Of a DNA stretch of 64,000 nt, positions 48,014 through 56,600 are shown piece after piece (within the stretch, counting starts at the first letter, position 1; each line of letters starts with the position of its first letter). The position numbers and the translations under genes were made by a program. This stretch comes from Palsa-892 sp035295845. GTDB taxonomy: Bacteria > Pseudomonadota > Alphaproteobacteria > Rhizobiales > Xanthobacteraceae. The DNA lies in NCBI GenBank assembly GCA_035295845.1, contig DATGIF010000011.1, forward strand, positions 1-64,000, written 5' to 3'. Below the pieces are notes generated by a model, which worked only from the letters and a program-made list of their open reading frames with translations, did no database searches and was not told the origin of the DNA.

Positions 48014-49783
48014 ATGACCGCCGAGTTTCGTTCCCCCCTAGGAACAGCAGTTCCGACTGTAAGCGCGCGCAGGGTCAGTTCGTACCGGCGCCTCTTTTTT
48101 CTCCTCCTTATCATCGCGACAATCGCATCTCTCACGGCCTGGCTCATCTCGATTACCGCCGCGAACGGATTTGGCGTTCTTGAATTCGTGATCGTCGCGG
48201 CGTTCCTGGTTTACTCGCCGTGGCTCGCGATCGGCTTCTGGAACTCGGTGATCGGCTTGTTTGTATTGCACGGCTCCGACGGCTTCGCCGGAGCGATCTT
48301 TTCCGATGATTACTGGAAACGCGACAATCTTCCGATTTTGTCGCGCGTCGCGATCGCCATGACCATCCGCAATGAAGACCCACGGCGCTCCTTCGCGCAT
48401 CTCAACGAAATCATGGAAAGCGTCGACCGCACGAGCGATGCCGCGCAGTTCGATTACTTCATATTGAGCGACAGTTCCGACCCCGCGGTCATCGAAGCCG
48501 AGGAAACGGCCGTCGCGGCTTGGCCGCGCGATGCCGCCGGCAAAATCCGCCTGCATTATCGCCGGCGCGCGGAAAATATCGGCTTCAAAGGCGGCAACGT
48601 GCACGACTTCTGCGAACACGAGGGGCGAAATTACGAATTCATGGTGCTGCTCGACACCGACAGCCTCATGAGCGGCGAATTCGTGGTGCGCCTCGTGCGC
48701 ATCATGCAATCGCATCCGCGGCTCGGAATCCTGCAAAGCCTCGCCGTGGGACTGCCGACCTTGAGCTTCTTCGCCCGCGTGTTTCAGTTCGGCCACCGCC
48801 ATGGCATGCACTGCTTCGCTGCCGGCGCGGGATGGTGGCAGGGCGACCGCTGTCAGTTCTGGGGGCACAACGCGGTGATCCGCGTTGCGCCGTTCAGGGA
48901 GCATTGCCGGCTGCCGGTGCTCTCCGGTGGACCGCCCTTCGGCGGCCACATCATCTGCCACGACCAGATCGAGGCAGCGCTCATGTATCGCGCCGGCTAC
49001 GAGGTGCGCCTCCTGCCGAAGGAGGACGGAAGCTACGAAGGAAATCCGCCGACGTTGCCGGACTTTGTCCAGCGCAACAATCGCTGGTGCCAGGGCAATC
49101 TGCAAAACATGAAGCTCATTGATCTCCCCGGCTTTACCGCCATGAGCTGGTTTCACCTCGCCTTCATGGCGCAGAAATTTTTCGGCTCGGCGGCGCTTGT
49201 GATCCTCGTGACCGCCGCGGCGTTCGCGGCGGTGCTGGCGCCTGCGGACGCGAATTTTCCGACCGCCTCGGCGCTGGCGTTTTACCTTGTTTGTCTCGGC
49301 ATGTATTTCTCGCCGAAACTCGCCAGCATTGCGGAGGCGATGATTTGGTCGCGCGATGCCTATGGCGGCGCCGCATCCCTGATCATCGGCGCGATCGTCG
49401 AAATCATCTTCACGATTCTGTTCGTGCCCGTGACCATGTACGCCGCCGCCTGGTTCATCATCGTCCTCCTCTGCGGCCGCACGATCTCCTGGGGCGGCCA
49501 GCAGCGGGACAGCCACCTCGTTTCCTGGCGGGACGCGCTCGCTTACTTCTGGCACCCCACCGCATCCGGCCTTGGTTTATTGTTGCTGCTGTGGCTGTGG
49601 GCGCCGGCCGCCATTCTCTGGTTCTTGCCGTTTATCGCGGGGCTCATACTGGTCATCCCATTTTCCGTGATCACTTCATCGCATAAGCTCGGCGAATACG
49701 CCGCGCGCTGGAAAATTTGCGTGACACCCGAAGAAGTGCAGATGCCGCGAGAGATCAGAGCGATTCTTGGCGTGCTGAAATAA
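48014..49783 (+). CDS. OpgH/MdoH-like membrane glucosyltransferase, first copy
   Basis: The 589-residue protein is a GT2-family inner-membrane transferase related to OpgH: two N-terminal helices, the donor-site LLDTDSLMSGEFVVRLVRIM, then FWGHNAVIRVAPFREHC, PPFGGHIICHDQIEAALMYRAG, GSYEGNPPTLPDFVQRNNRWCQGN and several C-terminal helices. The D, D-x-D, D and QxxRW residues are intact. OpgH makes beta-1,2-glucan backbones of periplasmic glucans from UDP-glucose. This one is shorter than E. coli OpgH, mainly at the N-terminus. The following gene is a clear paralogue. No opgG is in the window. Confidence 0.88.
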   Translation: MTAEFRSPLGTAVPTVSARRVSSYRRLFFLLLIIATIASLTAWLISITAANGFGVLEFVIVAAFLVYSPWLAIGFWNSVIGLFVLHGSDGFAGAIFSDDYWKRDNLPILSRVAIAMTIRNEDPRRSFAHLNEIMESVDRTSDAAQFDYFILSDSSDPAVIEAEETAVAAWPRDAAGKIRLHYRRRAENIGFKGGNVHDFCEHEGRNYEFMVLLDTDSLMSGEFVVRLVRIMQSHPRLGILQSLAVGLPTLSFFARVFQFGHRHGMHCFAAGAGWWQGDRCQFWGHNAVIRVAPFREHCRLPVLSGGPPFGGHIICHDQIEAALMYRAGYEVRLLPKEDGSYEGNPPTLPDFVQRNNRWCQGNLQNMKLIDLPGFTAMSWFHLAFMAQKFFGSAALVILVTAAAFAAVLAPADANFPTASALAFYLVCLGMYFSPKLASIAEAMIWSRDAYGGAASLIIGAIVEIIFTILFVPVTMYAAAWFIIVLLCGRTISWGGQQRDSHLVSWRDALAYFWHPTASGLGLLLLLWLWAPAAILWFLPFIAGLILVIPFSVITSSHKLGEYAARWKICVTPEEVQMPREIRAILGVLK

Positions 49784-49804
49784 GAGAGATTAGGTCCTCG
49801 CGCG

Positions 49805-51583
49805 ATGGCGCTTGACGTACCTCGTTCCAACGAAGCGCCGCCGCTGGCACCGGAAGTCATCCAGAGCCTCTTTCACCGCCGGCTGCTGATCGGCACGCTC
49901 GCCGTTGCGCTCGCCGCGATCCTGGCGGCGTGGCTCGTTTCGATCCTTGCGGTAAACGGCTTTGATATCATCGACGCCATCATCGTTCTGGCATTCCTGA
50001 TCTACTCGCCCTGGCTCGTGATCTGGCCGCTCACGTCGCTGCTCGGCCTTTTTCTCCTGAACGCGACGGAAAATCCGATCGCGCGCATTCTTCTCGGGGT
50101 CAAGCTGCCGAAAGGCGACGAGCCCATCGTTCTGCGCAATGCCATCGTCATGACCGTGCGCAACGAAGATCCGGCGGCGGCGCTCGCGCATCTCAAGGCG
50201 ACCCTGGCGAGCTTGCAGGAAACCGGCGAGAGCAAGCACTTCCATTACTTCGTGCTCAGCGACAGCACCTTGCCCGAATTGATCAGAGCGGAGGAAAAAG
50301 CGGTCGCCGCCTTGCGCGCCGAAGTCGCGGGCAAAGCCGAGCTGTTTTACCGGCGGCGAACCACGAACGAAGGCTTCAAGGCGGGCAACGTCCGCGATTT
50401 CTGCGAGCGCTGGGGCAATGACTACGACGTGATGCTCCTGCTCGACGCCGACAGCATCATGCGCGGCGAATTGATTGTCCGCCTCACGCGCGTCATGCAG
50501 GTCAATCCGCGCATCGGCATTTTGCAAAGCCTGACGGTCGGACTGCCGACCTCCGCCTTTCTCGCGCGCGTCTTCCAGTTCGGGCACCGCGTGGGGTCGC
50601 GCTGTTTCATCACCGGCGCGCTATGGTGGCAGGGCGATTGCTGCAATTTCTGGGGTCATAACGCGCTCATTCGCCTGCGGCCCTTCATCGAGCATTGCCG
50701 TATGCCGCGTCTCAGCGGCGACCCGCCGTTCGGCGGAGACATTATCGGCCACGACCAGATCGAAGCCGCGTTCATGCGCCGCGCCGGCTACGAGCTCCGG
50801 GTATGGCCGGAACAGGGCGGCAGCTATGAAGGGAATCCGCCGCGCCTCACGGAGATGGTGCAGCGGACGAGCCGCTGGTGCCAGGGAAACTTTCAGAATC
50901 TGCGGCTGCTCACGGCGCCCGGCCTCGTCCCGATGAGCCGCTTCCATCTCTTGTTCATCGCCGATCAGAATTTCGGCTCGCCGGCGATCGTCACCCTGGT
51001 GATCGCCGCCGCCGTCGCGGCGGCCCTCTGGCGCGATGACGCGGCCTTTCCAGCCGCGTCCGCGCTCGCGCTTTACGTCACCTGCGTGCTGCTTTACTTG
51101 ACGCCGAGGCTGACGGGGCTCGCCGATATCGCGATCCGGTCCGCTACGCAATTCGGCGGCGCCGGACGCCTCCTGCTCGGAGGCCTTATCGAAATCGTGC
51201 TCACGATCCTGCTTGTGCCGCTTTCGATGTTCATGTCTGCTTTTTCCACCGCCGTCTTGTTGCTCAAGCGCACGATGCATTGGGAAGCGCAGGATCGCAG
51301 CACGCGCGGCCTTGCCTGGAAGGACGCGATCGCGAGCTTCTGGATACCGACGGCATTTGGTCTTGCGATTCTGCTTTTCCTCTACGCCTTCAAGCCCGAT
51401 GCTATTCCGTTGTTTTTGCCGTTCCTCAGCGGACTGCTTCTTTCCGTGCCCTTCGCCGTGGCGACGTCATTGCCGGAAGTCGGCGCATTGACGGTGCGAT
51501 GGGGGCTCTGCGCGGTTCCTGAAGAAATCGATCCGCCGGTGGAAATTCGCCCGGTCTTGTCGATGCTCGTTCATGAAGCATGA
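49805..51583 (+). CDS. OpgH/MdoH-like membrane glucosyltransferase, second copy
   Basis: This 592-residue protein has the same layout as its upstream neighbour: LLDADSIMRGELIVRLTRVM, FWGHNALIRLRPFIEHC, PPFGGDIIGHDQIEAAFMRRAG and GSYEGNPPRLTEMVQRTSRWCQGN, with N-terminal and C-terminal helices. Catalytic aspartates and the QxxRW motif are conserved. The two copies differ throughout, so they are paralogues of some age rather than a fresh duplication. It starts 21 bases after the first copy and its stop overlaps the start of the fucosyltransferase as ATGA, so the three genes are one translational unit. Confidence 0.88.
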   Translation: MALDVPRSNEAPPLAPEVIQSLFHRRLLIGTLAVALAAILAAWLVSILAVNGFDIIDAIIVLAFLIYSPWLVIWPLTSLLGLFLLNATENPIARILLGVKLPKGDEPIVLRNAIVMTVRNEDPAAALAHLKATLASLQETGESKHFHYFVLSDSTLPELIRAEEKAVAALRAEVAGKAELFYRRRTTNEGFKAGNVRDFCERWGNDYDVMLLLDADSIMRGELIVRLTRVMQVNPRIGILQSLTVGLPTSAFLARVFQFGHRVGSRCFITGALWWQGDCCNFWGHNALIRLRPFIEHCRMPRLSGDPPFGGDIIGHDQIEAAFMRRAGYELRVWPEQGGSYEGNPPRLTEMVQRTSRWCQGNFQNLRLLTAPGLVPMSRFHLLFIADQNFGSPAIVTLVIAAAVAAALWRDDAAFPAASALALYVTCVLLYLTPRLTGLADIAIRSATQFGGAGRLLLGGLIEIVLTILLVPLSMFMSAFSTAVLLLKRTMHWEAQDRSTRGLAWKDAIASFWIPTAFGLAILLFLYAFKPDAIPLFLPFLSGLLLSVPFAVATSLPEVGALTVRWGLCAVPEEIDPPVEIRPVLSMLVHEA

Positions 51584-53163
51584 GCCTTGGTCGGCCAATG
51601 AGTTCGAACGCAAACGAATTGGTTGTGACCCGGTTGACGGGCGGCCTCGGCAATCAGCTTTTCCAATATGCCGCGGCCCTCGGGGTCGCGCACGCGTCCA
51701 GCGCCAAAATCGCATTGGACGTTTCCGCCTTTCTCACCTGCGGGCCGGACCGCAAATATTCGCTCGCGCCCTACAATCTCGGCCTGCCGCTGATCACCGG
51801 AAGCTCCTTCGACCCACCCTATCGGACCGCGACCATTCCTTTGCAGGAGGAACTTGCCCGTTACGGGATACAAAACTCCATCGAGATTCCGGTCTTCCGG
51901 GAGAACAATTACGAGTTCGATCCCTCGATCCGCTCGCTCAGCGGCAGCTGTTATCTCTACGGGTTCTGGCAATCGTGGAAATATTTCAGCGACGTGTCGC
52001 AACAATTGCGGCGGCAGCTACGGATCGCGCCGAAGCGCAACGATCACAACGATCTCATTCTCGGGCAAATCTCGGCGAGCGAATCCGTTTCGTTGCATGT
52101 TCGCCGCAGCGATTATCTGCAGCCGCATAACTGGCTCGCATTCGGCACTTGCGAGCCGGCCTATTACGCCGCCGCGGTCGCGCTGATGCGCGCGCGAATT
52201 TCGAATCCGAAGTTTTTCGTCTTTTCCGACGATCCCAAATGGTGCCGCGAATTTTTCGACGAAAAAGACCTCGCCATCGTTTCGACCGCGGCCAGCGACC
52301 CGGTGGACGATCTCGCGATGATGGCGCGCTGCCGCCACCACATCGTTGCGAATTCGTCCTTCAGCTGGTGGGGGGCGTGGCTTGCAGAGCACGGCAACGC
52401 CGTCGTCGCGGCGCCCATCCCCTGGTACAGCGAAGCGCCCTTTGCTTCCGATCTCGTTCCGGAGCATTGGATCCGTCTCGACCGGCAGCGCGGCACGGAT
52501 TGGTCCGCCGAGCGCGCCTCGGCGCCGGCGGATAAAGTATCGGTGATCGTTCTCGCGGCGAGCGGCCCGGCGAATTTGAGCCGCGCCTTGTCGAGCGTAG
52601 CCTCGCAGACATACCGCAATATCGAAGTGATTCTCGTTTCGGAGGGAGACGCGGAGAATCTTTCCGGCATCCCGCAAGATATGGCGGGCCAAATTCAATT
52701 CGTTCGCAGCTCGCGGCGGGGCAAGGCCGCCGCGCGCAACGCGGGGGCAGCGCGCGCCGCCGGCGAGTGGATCGCCTTTCTCGATGATTGCGACGTCTGG
52801 CTGCCGCGCAAGCTGCAAGTCCAGGTCGATGCCGGACGGTTTGTCGGCGCGGACGCGGTATCGTGCCGGACGATCCCGATTGCCGGCCCCGCCGGAATGC
52901 CCGCGCTCTTCCCGCCTCCCGGTCCGCCGGAATGCTCGCTCGGCGAAATGGAGGAGAAAGGTTACTTCGTAACCGGCGTCTCGCACATGCTCGTGCGCCG
53001 CGCGCTTCTAAAGGCGCTCGGCGGCTTCGATGAATCCCTGCCCGCGGACGAGGACCAGGAATTCTGGAGCCGCGTGTCGCGGCAAACCCGGCGGGTGATG
53101 CTGTGGGAGCGGCTCGTCATGAGCCCGATCCCTTTTGTCGCGAGACAACGTCAGGCGGCTTGA
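51580..53163 (+). CDS. GT11 alpha-1,2-fucosyltransferase fused to a GT2-type glycosyltransferase domain
   Basis: The 527-residue fusion begins with a GT11 domain: LTGGLGNQLFQYAA at residues 20-32, the GDP-binding LHVRRSDY near 172-178 (usual HxRRxD), and NSSFSWWGAWLA near 257. From about residue 320 a GT-A fold GT2 domain follows: KVSVIVLAASGPANLSRAL, then QTYRNIEVILVSEG, ARNAGAARAAGEWIAFLDDCDVW (DDxD-type) and LGGFDESLPADEDQEFWSR. GT11 enzymes transfer L-fucose from GDP-fucose in an alpha-1,2 linkage. No GDP-fucose synthesis genes are in the window, but a GDP-mannose 3,5-epimerase is. The ATG overlaps the previous stop; a second ATG at 51598 is possible. Confidence 0.87.
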   Translation: MSLGRPMSSNANELVVTRLTGGLGNQLFQYAAALGVAHASSAKIALDVSAFLTCGPDRKYSLAPYNLGLPLITGSSFDPPYRTATIPLQEELARYGIQNSIEIPVFRENNYEFDPSIRSLSGSCYLYGFWQSWKYFSDVSQQLRRQLRIAPKRNDHNDLILGQISASESVSLHVRRSDYLQPHNWLAFGTCEPAYYAAAVALMRARISNPKFFVFSDDPKWCREFFDEKDLAIVSTAASDPVDDLAMMARCRHHIVANSSFSWWGAWLAEHGNAVVAAPIPWYSEAPFASDLVPEHWIRLDRQRGTDWSAERASAPADKVSVIVLAASGPANLSRALSSVASQTYRNIEVILVSEGDAENLSGIPQDMAGQIQFVRSSRRGKAAARNAGAARAAGEWIAFLDDCDVWLPRKLQVQVDAGRFVGADAVSCRTIPIAGPAGMPALFPPPGPPECSLGEMEEKGYFVTGVSHMLVRRALLKALGGFDESLPADEDQEFWSRVSRQTRRVMLWERLVMSPIPFVARQRQAA

Positions 53164-53185
53164 TCAACCCGGCTCGGCGCCGCGT

Positions 53186-53479
53186 CTAGCGAACGCCGGA
53201 CACGCAGCAGACGTTGGGCGTCGCCGGTTTCACTTCGGATTTCAGCCAGCAGCCCGCCCGCAAGCCGCGCACATTCGGCTTCATGTAGGTCCAGGCGACG
53301 CATTCGCTCGTATTCAGGCAGGCTTCCTGGCAGAGCCGCGGCCAGGGCTGCGGCATCGTGAACCAGTTGAAGTCAGAACCCGGACGATCGGAATCCTGCT
53401 CGAAGGTGGGCTCCGCCGAAGCCGCAGCCGCAAAGAATAAGGCAACAAGCAGTAACAAAGCGGCGCGAAGCCCGGTCAT
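53186..53479 (-). CDS. Secreted PAN/Apple-domain small protein
   Basis: The 97-residue protein has a signal peptide (MTGLRAALLLLVALFFAAAASA) and a mature PAN/Apple-like domain: PGSDFNWFTMPQPWPRLCQEACLNTSECVAWTYMKP, ending in GCWLKSEVKPATPNVCCVSG, with six or so cysteines for disulfides. Such small PAN proteins are frequent in Rhizobiales; they may bind glycans or proteins at the surface. The ATG at 53479 follows a weak ribosome site; a longer frame upstream has no homology. It converges on the GT11-GT2 gene, 22 bases away, and is divergent from the TIR-STAND gene. Confidence 0.83.
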   Translation of the reverse strand: MTGLRAALLLLVALFFAAAASAEPTFEQDSDRPGSDFNWFTMPQPWPRLCQEACLNTSECVAWTYMKPNVRGLRAGCWLKSEVKPATPNVCCVSGVR

Positions 53480-53597
53480 GTTCAAATTCCTAGCATAGAT
53501 ATCGAACCGCGCCACTCCGGTCGCGGGCCGGCGGTGCGATGCAACGGGATCTTTCACCCCATTAAGATTACAAATCCAAATCCCTTCGCAAAACAAA

Positions 53598-53626
53598 TCG
53601 ACCGAAATAGATTTACCGTCTAAATT
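53598..53626 (+). promoter_or_regulatory. Weak candidate promoter for the TIR-STAND-WD40 gene
   Basis: In the AT-richer part of the 195-base gap, TCGACC (53598-53603) and TAAATT (53621-53626) are spaced by 17 bases. Each matches consensus at four positions. The ATG at 53675 has only a weak GGTGGA site about 14 bases upstream. Confidence 0.25.
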
Positions 53627-53674
53627 GCGCGGCGCCTCGAATACTGCATGCAGGGGTGGACACAGTAGATCGGC

Positions 53675-56600
53675 ATGGCGGCCATATTCATCAGCTACTC
53701 CCATCGCGATGAGGACATCGCGAAAAAGATCAAGACGTGGCTCGACGGTCAGCAATACGAACAGGTTTTTCTCGACGCCGATCCCAAGACCGGCATTCCC
53801 ATCGGCGAGGACTGGCAGCAAAAGCTCTACGAGGGCCTGTCGCGCTGCCACGTGATTATTCTCGTGCTGACGCCGAGATGGTGCGAGTCGACCTGGTGCT
53901 TCGTCGAACTCGCCTATGCGCGCGCGCTCGGAAAAATCATCCTGCCGGTGCTGTTTGAACCGATCAAGGATCAGCAGGTGCTGCCCGAGATCCAGGCGAA
54001 GATCTTGCCCGATTTCAAGGCGGGCGAAATTCGCGACTGGAACGAAGCGCTCGATGACATCGCCGAGCGGCTGAAATCCATCACCTCGGAGCTCGCGCGC
54101 GGCTTCAACTTCGACCGAAACCGTTCTCCCTATCCGGGAATTCAGTCATTTGAGTCCGAGGACGCGGCCATTTTTTTCGGCCGCGATCAGGAAACGCTCG
54201 CCGTCATCGAGCGCCTGGAGGCGCGCCGCATCCAGGGCGACACCCGTTTCCTCGTCGTCGCCGGCGCTTCGGGTTCGGGCAAATCCTCGCTCCTGAAAGC
54301 GGGCGTGCTGCCGCAACTCTCCCGCCGCAAGAAAGCCTGGCTCGCGCTGCCGCTGATGCGGCCGGAAAAGGCGCCGATCGAGGCGCTCGCCAAATCGATC
54401 GCGCAATATCTGGGCAAGCCCGGCGATTGGGAAGCATGGAACGAAAAGCTCGCCGATGAGAAAAAAGCCGTCGCGCATTTCGAAAAATTTCTGCAAGACA
54501 TTCGGATCGGCGACGCCGCCTCGGCGACCGTGCTTCTCCCCATCGATCAGCTCGAGGAATTGTTCAAGGTCTGCCCTGACGACCAGCGCATCGCTTTCCT
54601 GCGGCTCCTCGCCGATTTTCTCGACAAGAAAAACAATCTGCCGTTCATGGCGCTGGCGACCGGCCGTTCGGACGTGCTCGAACGCCTGTCGGCGGATGTG
54701 CTCGACCCGTTGCTGAAAGCGCAGGAAACCGACAAGGACGCCGATGCCGGCCAGCGCGATCTCGCGCGCATTTACGAAACCTACGTGCTTGCGCCCATGC
54801 CGCTTAGCCGCGTCAAGGATTTGGTGGAAGGTCCCGCCGGCGTTGCCGCCATCAATTTCGAGCCGAAGCTCGCGCAACACATCGCCGGCGACGTCAAGAG
54901 CCTCAGCGCCCTTCCGCTGCTCGCGCTCACGCTGTCGCTTTTGTATCAGCGTTGCGCTTCGAAGAAAATGATGACGGTCGCCGACTACGACGCGCTCGGC
55001 GATGCCAAAGCGGAACTAAGTCCCATCGAAAATTCGGTGCGCCGCGTCGTCACCAGCGCCCTCGGCGGAATCAAGCCGCCGGCAACCGACGCCGAAATGT
55101 CGGCGCTCCGCGACGCCTTCGTGCCCCATATGGTGCGGCTGCAGGTCGAGAACGGCGAGCCGCTGCGCCAATCGGCGCTGAAATCCGAATTGCCGCCGGA
55201 ATCGTTGCGTCTCATCGAAGCGCTGCGCGACGCGCGACTGCTGTCCGAGCGCGCGGTCGACACGCCCGGAAACAAGACGCCCGACACCATCATCGAAGTC
55301 AGCCACGAAGCGCTGTTCAAATCGTGGAAGGACCTCGAACAATGGCTCAATGAGGACCGCGGATTCCTGCTCGATCTCGAGCGCATCCGGCAGCTCTACG
55401 ACATTTGGGCGCACGCCTCCGACGACGAGGCCGCGAGCACGGCGTCGGCGAAATCGTGGTTCGCCCGGCTTCTCGGCCCGCTGCAAGCCGTTTGGGGTCC
55501 CGCGGCAAAAGGCGGCAAGGCCAGCGCGCTCTTGCACGGCCTCCTGTTGTCGCGGGCGCATAACTGGCTTCTGACCTATCCGCGGCGCTTTCTCGGCCCC
55601 AACATGGCGCCGATCCGCGAGTTTATCGAAGCAAGCGTCGCGGCCGAGGAAGCCGAACGCCGGAGCCGGGAAAAATCGCTGCTTCTCTTGCTCAGATGGG
55701 CGATCGGCGCGGCGGTGATCTTTCTGATACTGAGCGCCTTGTCCATCAGCGCGTTTCTGCTGGCGACCGCGCTCAGCAACGAAACGCAAATCACCGAATC
55801 ACGGTTTCTCGCGCGCGATGCGAGAGCCGCCGTGGCGAACGGCAACGACTCGCTGGGGCTCGATCTCGCGCTCGCCGCACTGCCCGGCGACATCGACCAC
55901 CCCAGCCGGCCGTTCGTCCCCGAGGCGGAATACGCCCTTGAGGAAGCCGTCGCCAATCACCGCGATGTGTCGGTGATCGACAAGCGGACGAGCGCCATCT
56001 CATCCGCGATCTATTCGAACGACGGATCGCTCATCGCGACAGTTTCGGGCGACAATGTCGTGAGAATCATAAAGGCGGCGGGCGGCGAAACCATCGCCGA
56101 ACTCAAGCATGACGCTCCCGTCTCCGCCGCCGCCTTCTCGCCCGACGGGACGCGGATCGCCACGGCCTCCCACGACAAGATCGCGAGAATTTGGAAGCTC
56201 GCCGGAGGGGAGCCGCCGCTCGAACTCCGCGGCCATGAAGGACTGCTGACATCAATCGCCTTTTCTCCGCTCGACGGACAATATGTTTTGACGGGATCCG
56301 CGGATGGAACGGCCCGCTTGTGGAACGCCGCCACGGGAGCGGTCGTTCGGTCATTCCAGGATCAGGAATCCCAGGACAAGGAGCACAAGAGCACGGTGTG
56401 GAAAGCGGCCTTCTCGCCGAATGGCGACCGCATCATCACGGCCTCCTGGAACCTCGCGCCGAAGGACAAACGCCCGGCCGGCGTTTCGTGGGACAGAACG
56501 GTGGTGTGGACGACCCGGGACGGAAAAAAAGTTTCGACGATGCAGATGCCGCCAAGCCCGGGCGGTCAGGACAACTGGGTTCTCGACGCGCAATTCTCGC

